From Physella acuta (lineage: Eukaryota; Mollusca; Gastropoda; Physidae): a stretch of DNA of 64,000 bases. Below are positions 1-64,000 of the stretch, piece after piece. How positions within the stretch are numbered: the stretch's first letter is position 1; the number at the start of each line of letters is the position of its first letter. The notes under the pieces are model-generated. The model searched no databases, was not told where the DNA came from, and was given only the letters and a program-made list of their open reading frames with translations. The position numbers were made by a program, and so were the translations under genes. The DNA is taken from NCBI RefSeq assembly GCF_028476545.1, contig NW_026731623.1, forward strand, positions 62,001 to 126,000. Direction: 5' to 3'.

Positions 1-3000
1 AGGCCCAGATGGCCACCAACATGAGGTACATGAGGCCCAGATGGCCACCAACATGAGGCCCAGATGGCCACCAACATGAGGCCCAGATGGCCACCAACAT
101 GATGTCCAGATGGCCACCAACATGATGTCCAGATGGCCACCAACATGAGGTACATGAGGCCCAGATGGCCACCAACATGAGGTACCTGAGGCCCAGATGG
201 CCACCAACATAAGGTACCTGAGGCCCAGATGACCACCAACATGAGGCCCAGATGGCCACCAACATGAGGTACCTGAGGCCCAGATGGCCACCAACATAAG
301 GTACCTGAGGCCCAGATGGCCACCAACATCAGGCCCAGATGGCCACCAACATGAGGTACATGAGGCCCAGATGGCCACCAACATGAGGCCCAGATGGCCA
401 CCAACATGAGGCCCAGATGGCCACCAACATGAGGTACATGAGGCCCAGATGGCCACCAACATAAGGTACATGAGGCCCAGATGGCCACCAACATGAGGTA
501 CATGAGGCCCAGATGGCCACCAACATAAGGTACATGAGGCCCAGATGGCCACCAACATGAGGTACATGAGGCCCAGATGGCCACCAACATGAGGCCCAGA
601 TGGCCACCAACATGAGGCCCAGATGGCCACCAACATGAGGCCCAGATGGCCACCAACATGAGGTACCTGAGGCCCAGATGGCCACCAACATGAGTTACAT
701 GAGGCCCAGATGGCCACCAACATGAGGCCCAGATGGCCACCAACATGAGGCCCAGATGGCCACCAACATGAGGCCCAGATGGCCACCAACATGAGGTACA
801 TGAAGTACAGATGGCCACCAACATGAGGCCCAGATGGCCACCAACATGAGGTACATGAGGCCCAGATGGCCACCAACATGAGATACATGAGGCCCAGATG
901 GCCACCAACATAAGGTACATGAGGCCCAGATGGCCACCAACATGAGGCCCAGATGGCCACCAACATGAGGCCCAGATGGCCACCAACATGAGGCCCAGAT
1001 GGCCACCAACATGAGGTACCTGAGGCCCAGATGGCCACCAACATGAGGCCCAGATGGCCACCAACATGAGGTACATGAGGCCCAGATGGCCACCAACATG
1101 AGGCCCAGATGGCCACCAACATGAGGTACATGAGGCCCAGATGGCCACCAACATGAGGCCTAGATGGCCACCAACATGAGGTACATGAGGCCCAGATGGC
1201 CACCAACATAAGGTACATGAGGCCCAGATGGCCACCAACATGAGGTACCTTAGGCCCAGATGGCCACCAACATAAGGTACCTGAGGCCCAGATGACCACC
1301 AACATGAGGCCCAGATGGCCACCAACATGAGGTACCTGAGGCCCAGATGGCCACCAACATAAGGTACCTGAGGCCCAGATGGCCACCAACATGAGGCCCA
1401 GATGGCCACCAACATGAGGTACATGAGGCCCAGATGGCCACCAACATGAGGCCCAGATGGCCACCAACATGAGGCCCAGATGGCCACCAACATGAGGTAC
1501 ATGAGGCCCAGATGGCCACCAACATAAGGTACATGAGGCCCAGATGGCCACCAACAAGAGGTACATGAGGCCCAGATGGCCACCAACATAAGGTACACGA
1601 GGCCCAGATGGCCACCAACATGAGGTACATGAGGCCCAGATGGCCACCAACATGAGGCCCAGATGGCCACCAACATGAGGCCCAGATGGCCACCAACATA
1701 AGGCCCAGATGGCCACCAACATGAGGTACATGAGGCCCAGATGGCCACCAACATGAGGCCCAGATGGCCACCAACATGATGTCCAGATGGCCACCAACAT
1801 GAGGTACATGAGGCCCAGATGGCCACCAACATGAGGCCCAGATGGCCACCAACATGAGGCCCAGATGGCCACCAACATGAGGCCCAGATGGCCACCAACA
1901 TGAGGCCCAGATGGCCACCAACATGAGGTACATGAGGCCCAGATGGCCACCAACATGAGGCCCAGATGGCCACCAACATGAGGCCCAGATGGCCACCAAC
2001 ATGAGGCCCAGATGGCCACCAACATGAGGTACATGAGGCCCAGATGGCCACCAACATGAGGCCCAGATGGCCACCAACATGAGGCCCAGATGGCCACCAA
2101 CATGAGGTACATGAGGCCCAGATGGCCACCAACATGAGGTACATGAGGCCCAGATGGCCACCAACATAAGGTACCTGAGGCCCAGATGGCCACCAACATG
2201 AGGTACATGAGGCCCAGATGACCACCAACATGAGGCCCAGATGGCCACCAACATGAGGCCCAGATGGCCACCAACATGAGGCCCAGATGGCCACCAACAT
2301 GATGTCCAGATGGCCACCAACATGAGGTACATGAGGCCCAGATGGCCACCAACATGAGGTACATGAGGCCCAGATGGCCACCAACATGAGGCCCAGATGG
2401 CCACCAACATGATGTCCAGATGGCCACCAACATGATGTCCAGATGGCCACCAACATGAGGTACATGAGGCCCAGATGGCCACCAACATGAGGTACCTGAG
2501 GCCCAGATGGCCACCAACATAAGGTACCTGAGGCCCAGATGACCACCAACATGAGGCCCAGATGGCCACCAACATGAGGTACCTGAGGCCCAGATGGCCA
2601 CCAACATAAGGTACCTGAGGCCCAGATGACCACCAACATGAGGCCCAGATGGCCACCAACATGAGGTACCTGAGGCCCAGATGGCCACCAACATAAGGTA
2701 CCTGAGGCCCAGATGGCCACCAACATGAGGCCCAGATGGCCACCAACATGAGGTACATGAGGCCCAGATGGCCACCAACATGAGGCCCAGATGGCCACCA
2801 ACATGAGGCCCAGATGGCCACCAACATGAGGTACATGAGGCCCAGATGGCCACCAACATAAGGTACATGAGGCCCAGATGGCCACCAACATGAGGTACAT
2901 GAGGCCCAGATGGCCACCAACATAAGGTACATGAGGCCCAGATGGCCACCAACATGAGGTACATGAGGCCCAGATGGCCACCAACATGAGGCCCAGATGG

Positions 3001-6000
3001 CCACCAACATGAGGCCCAGATGGCCACCAACATGAGGCCCAGATGGCCACCAACATGAGGTACATGAGGCCCAGATGGCCACCAACATGAGGCCCAGATG
3101 GCCACCAACATGAGGCCCAGATGGCCACCAACATGAGGCCCAGATGGCCACCAACATGAGGTACATGAGGCCCAGATGGCCACCAACATGAGGCCCAGAT
3201 GGCCACCAACATGAGGGCCAGATGGCCACCAACATGAGGTACATGAGGCCCAGATGGCCACCAACATGAGGTACATGAGGCCCAGATGGCCACCAACATA
3301 AGGTACCTGAGGCCCAGATGGCCACCAACATGAGGTACATGAGGCCCAGATGACCACCAACATGAGGCCCAGATGGCCACCAACATGAGGCCCAGATGGC
3401 CACCAACATGAGGCCCAGATGGCCACCAACATGATGTCCAGATGGCCACCAACATGAGGTACATGAGGCCCAGATGGCCACCAACATGAGGTACCTGAGG
3501 CCCAGATGGCCACCAACATAAGGTACCTGAGGCCCAGATGGCTACCAACATGAGGCCCAGATGGCCACCAACATGAGGTACCTGAGGCCCAGATGGCCAC
3601 CAACATGAGGTACATGAGGCCCAGATGGCCACCAACATGAGGCCCAGATGGCCACCAACATGAGGCCCAGATGGCCACCAACATGAGGCCCAGATGGCCA
3701 CCAACATGAGGTACATGAGGCCCAGATGGCCACCAACATAAGGTACCTGAGGCCCAGATGGCCACCAACATGAGGTACCTGAGGCCCAGATGGCCACCAA
3801 CATGAGGCCCAGATGGCCACCAACATGAGGCCCAGATGGCCACCAACATGAGGCCCAGATGGCCACCAACATGAGGTACCTGAGGCCCAGATGGCCACCA
3901 ACATGAGGCCCAGATGGCCACCAACATAAGGTACCTGAGGCCCAGATGGCCACCAACATGAGGTACCTGAGGCCCAGATGGCCACCAACATAAGGTACCT
4001 GAGGCCCAGATGGCTACCAACATGAGGCCCAGATGGCCACCAACATGAGGTACCTGAGGCCCAGATGGCCACCAACATGAGGTACATGAGGCCCAGATGG
4101 CCACCAACATGAGGCCCAGATGGCCACCAACATAAGGTACCTGAGGCCCAGATGGCCACCAACATAAGGTACCTGAGGCCCAGATGGCCACCAACATGAG
4201 GCCCAGATGGCCACCAACATGAGGTACCTGAGGCCCAGATGGCCACCAACATGAGGTACATGAGGCCCAGATGGCCACCAACATGAGGCCCAGATGGCCA
4301 CCAACATAAGGTACCTGAGGCCCAGATGGCCACCAACATGATGTCCAGATGGCCACCAACATGAGGTACCTGAGGCCCAGATGGCCACCAACATGAGGCC
4401 CAGATGGCCACCAACATGAGGCCCAGATGGCCACCAACATGAGGTACATGAGGCCCAGATGGCCACTAACATGAGGCCCAGATGGCCACCAACATGAGGT
4501 ACATGAGGCCCAGATGGCCACCAACATGAGGCCCAGATGGCCACCAACATGAGGCCCAGATGGCCACCAACATGAGGCCCAGATAGCCACCAACATGAGG
4601 CCCAGATGGCCACCAACATGAGGCCCAGATGGCCACCAACATGAGGTACATGAGGCCCAGATGGCCACCAACATGAGGTACATGAGGCCCAGATGGCCAC
4701 CAACATGAGGTACATGAGGCCCAGATGGCCACCAACATGAGGCCCAGATGGCCACCAACATGAGGCCCAGATGGCCACCAACATGAGGTACATGAGACCC
4801 AGATGGCCACCAACATGATGTCCAGATGGCCACCAACATGAGGTACCTGAGGCCCAGATGGCCACCAACATGAGGTACATGAGGCCCAGATGGCCACCAA
4901 CATGATGTCCAGATGGCCACCAACATGAGGTACCTGAGGCCCAGATGGCCACCAACATGAGGTACATGAGGCCCAGATGGCCACCAACATGAGGCCCAGA
5001 TGGCCACCAACATGAGGCCCAGATGGCCACCTACATGAGGCCCAGATGGCCACCAACATGAGATACATGAGGCCCAGATGGCCACCAACATGAGATACAT
5101 GAGGCCCAGATGGCCACCAACATGAGGCCCAGATGGCCACCAACATGAGGCCCAGATGGCCACCAACATAAGGTACCTGAGGCCCAGATGGCCACCAACA
5201 TGATGTCCAGATGGCCACCAACATGAGGTACCTGAGGCCCAGATGGCCACCAACATGAGGCCCAGATGGCCACCAACATGAGGCCCAGATGGCCACCAAC
5301 ATGAGGTACATGAGGCCCAGATGGCCACTAACATGAGGCCCAGATGGCCACCAACATGAGGTACATGAGGCCCAGATGGCCACCAACATGAGGCCCAGAT
5401 GGCCACCAACATGAGGCCCAGATGGCCACCAACATGAGGCCCAGATGGCCACCAACATGAGGCCCAGATGGCCACCAACATGAGGCCCAGATGGCCACCA
5501 ACATGAGGTACATGAGGCCCAGATGGCCACCAACATGAGGTACATGAGGCCCAGATGGCCACCAACATGAGGTACATGAGGCCCAGATGGCCACCAACAT
5601 GAGGCCCAGATGGCCACCAACATGAGGCCCAGATGGCCACCAACATGAGGTACATGAGACCCAGATGGCCACCAACATGATGTCCAGATGGCCACCAACA
5701 TGAGGTACCTGAGGCCCAGATGGCCACCAACATGAGGTACATGAGGCCCAGATGGCCACCAACATGATGTCCAGATGGCCACCAACATGAGGTACCTGAG
5801 GCCCAGATGGCCACCAACATGAGGTACATGAGGCCCAGATGGCCACCAACATGAGGCCCAGATGGCCACCAACATGAGGCCCAGATGGCCACCTACATGA
5901 GGCCCAGATGGCCACCAACATGAGATACATGAGGCCCAGATGGCCACCAACATGAGATACATGAGGCCCAGATGGCCACCAACATGAGGCCCAGATGGCC

Positions 6001-6031
6001 ACCAACATGAGGCCCAGATGGCCACCAACAT
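1..6031. repeat. 23/32-bp minisatellite, about 230 units
   Basis: The core unit of 23 bp contains cccagatggccaccaacatg. Many copies carry a 9-bp insertion (aggtacatg, aggtacctg or a variant with ataagg), giving 32 bp; a 22-bp variant reads atgtccagatgg. The array continues past the left edge and ends abruptly at 6031, about 240 bp before exon 1. It probably fills the upstream intron. The segment around 4620-5170 recurs 862 bp later (about 5480-6031). No exon is visible inside it. Confidence 0.95.
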
Positions 6032-6135
6032 AAGAAACATATTACACAAACTTTTAACATCCAAATGAGAGTATCACTGAGTTAATATAGTTAACTATCA
6101 ATTTATTTTCAGATTAAATTTAATTGATTGGAATT
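6032..6135. other. Short AT-rich unique intron segment
   Basis: This is non-repetitive AT-rich sequence between the left minisatellite and the 38-bp repeats at the exon 1 acceptor. I see no gene in it. Confidence 0.6.
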
Positions 6136-6270
6136 GTTTACACATTTTGTATATCGGGTTCGCTAGATAAACAGGTTGCACATTTTTTATATAGTGTTGA
6201 TGAGATAAACTGCTTACACATTTTATATATAGTTTTGATGCGATGAACAGCTTACACATTTTATATATAG

Positions 6271-6280
<10 letters not shown>
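6136..6280 (+). repeat. 38-bp repeat spanning the exon 1 acceptor, about 4 copies
   Basis: The motif cacatttt begins at 6141, 6179, 6217 and 6255, exactly 38 bp apart. In the last copy the motif leads into ttatatatag, the acceptor of exon 1, and tgtt, its first bases. Upstream copies carry tatatagtgttgatg or tatatagttttgatg at the same place. The acceptor and the start of the exon are therefore part of the repeat unit. Confidence 0.8.

Positions 6281-64000
<57,720 letters not shown>

Noticed and set aside
1-6064. Minus-strand open frames reading MLVAIWAS-type repeats
   Set aside because: The 23-bp and 32-bp units give the same peptide in several frames, and there is no start context or unique domain.

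Overview
The window is eukaryotic genomic DNA dominated by intronic tandem repeats. It carries the central part of one plus-strand gene, cut into at least 12 short exons between 6271 and the right edge. The exons encode a continuous run of about 14 ankyrin repeats (about 560 residues). Every exon-exon phase agrees and every intron is GT-AG. The repeat order and several signature stretches (EGWITVTE, YDKTAIFLAAQENH, LINDSDCYDN, KTIVNDEDENSNTALH, RWTPLDLAASKGWTK) fit the N-terminal ankyrin domain of an invertebrate TRPA1-type TRP channel. The start codon, the pore domain and the stop codon lie outside the window. The host is an invertebrate animal, probably a mollusc or other lophotrochozoan. 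That guess rests on protein character and intron style only, so it is tentative.

Layout: 1-6031, a 23/32-bp minisatellite (tail of an upstream intron); 6271-8994, exons 1-3 with two repeat-bearing introns; 8995-20639, an 11.6-kb intron with a 22-bp minisatellite, an AT-rich middle holding old interspersed repeats and a foldback element, and a 47-bp minisatellite that runs into the next acceptor; 20640-24748, exons 4-8, with two short repeat-free introns (105 and 226 bp) and two repeat-filled ones; 24749-27930, exons 8-10, separated by 17-, 30- and 18-bp arrays; 27931-54675, a single 26.7-kb intron made almost wholly of 26/32-bp units; 54676-54822, exon 11; 54823-63919, a 9.1-kb intron of 19/22-bp units; 63920 to the edge, exon 12. 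Recognised coding sequence is about 1.7 kb (about 2.6% of the window). Tandem repeats fill roughly 54 kb (about 85%).

The most striking pattern is where these repeats come from. In at least four introns the repeat unit contains the last coding bases of the preceding exon joined to its splice donor. At two acceptors the unit contains the acceptor and the first bases of the following exon. Three further arrays run into a working acceptor, so that their last copy supplies its pyrimidine-rich stretch. Intron growth in this gene therefore seems to have been seeded repeatedly by small duplications across exon-intron junctions. One intron preserves intermediate steps: a 44-bp exon-plus-donor duplication, then a 21-bp unit that equals the 44-mer minus 23 bases. 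Several arrays also contain large second-order duplications (for example offsets of 5330, 5034, 1692, 1474 and 862 bp).

No rRNA, tRNA, CRISPR array or complete transposon gene was found. Long open frames inside the arrays are by-products of repeat periodicity and are not annotated as genes.
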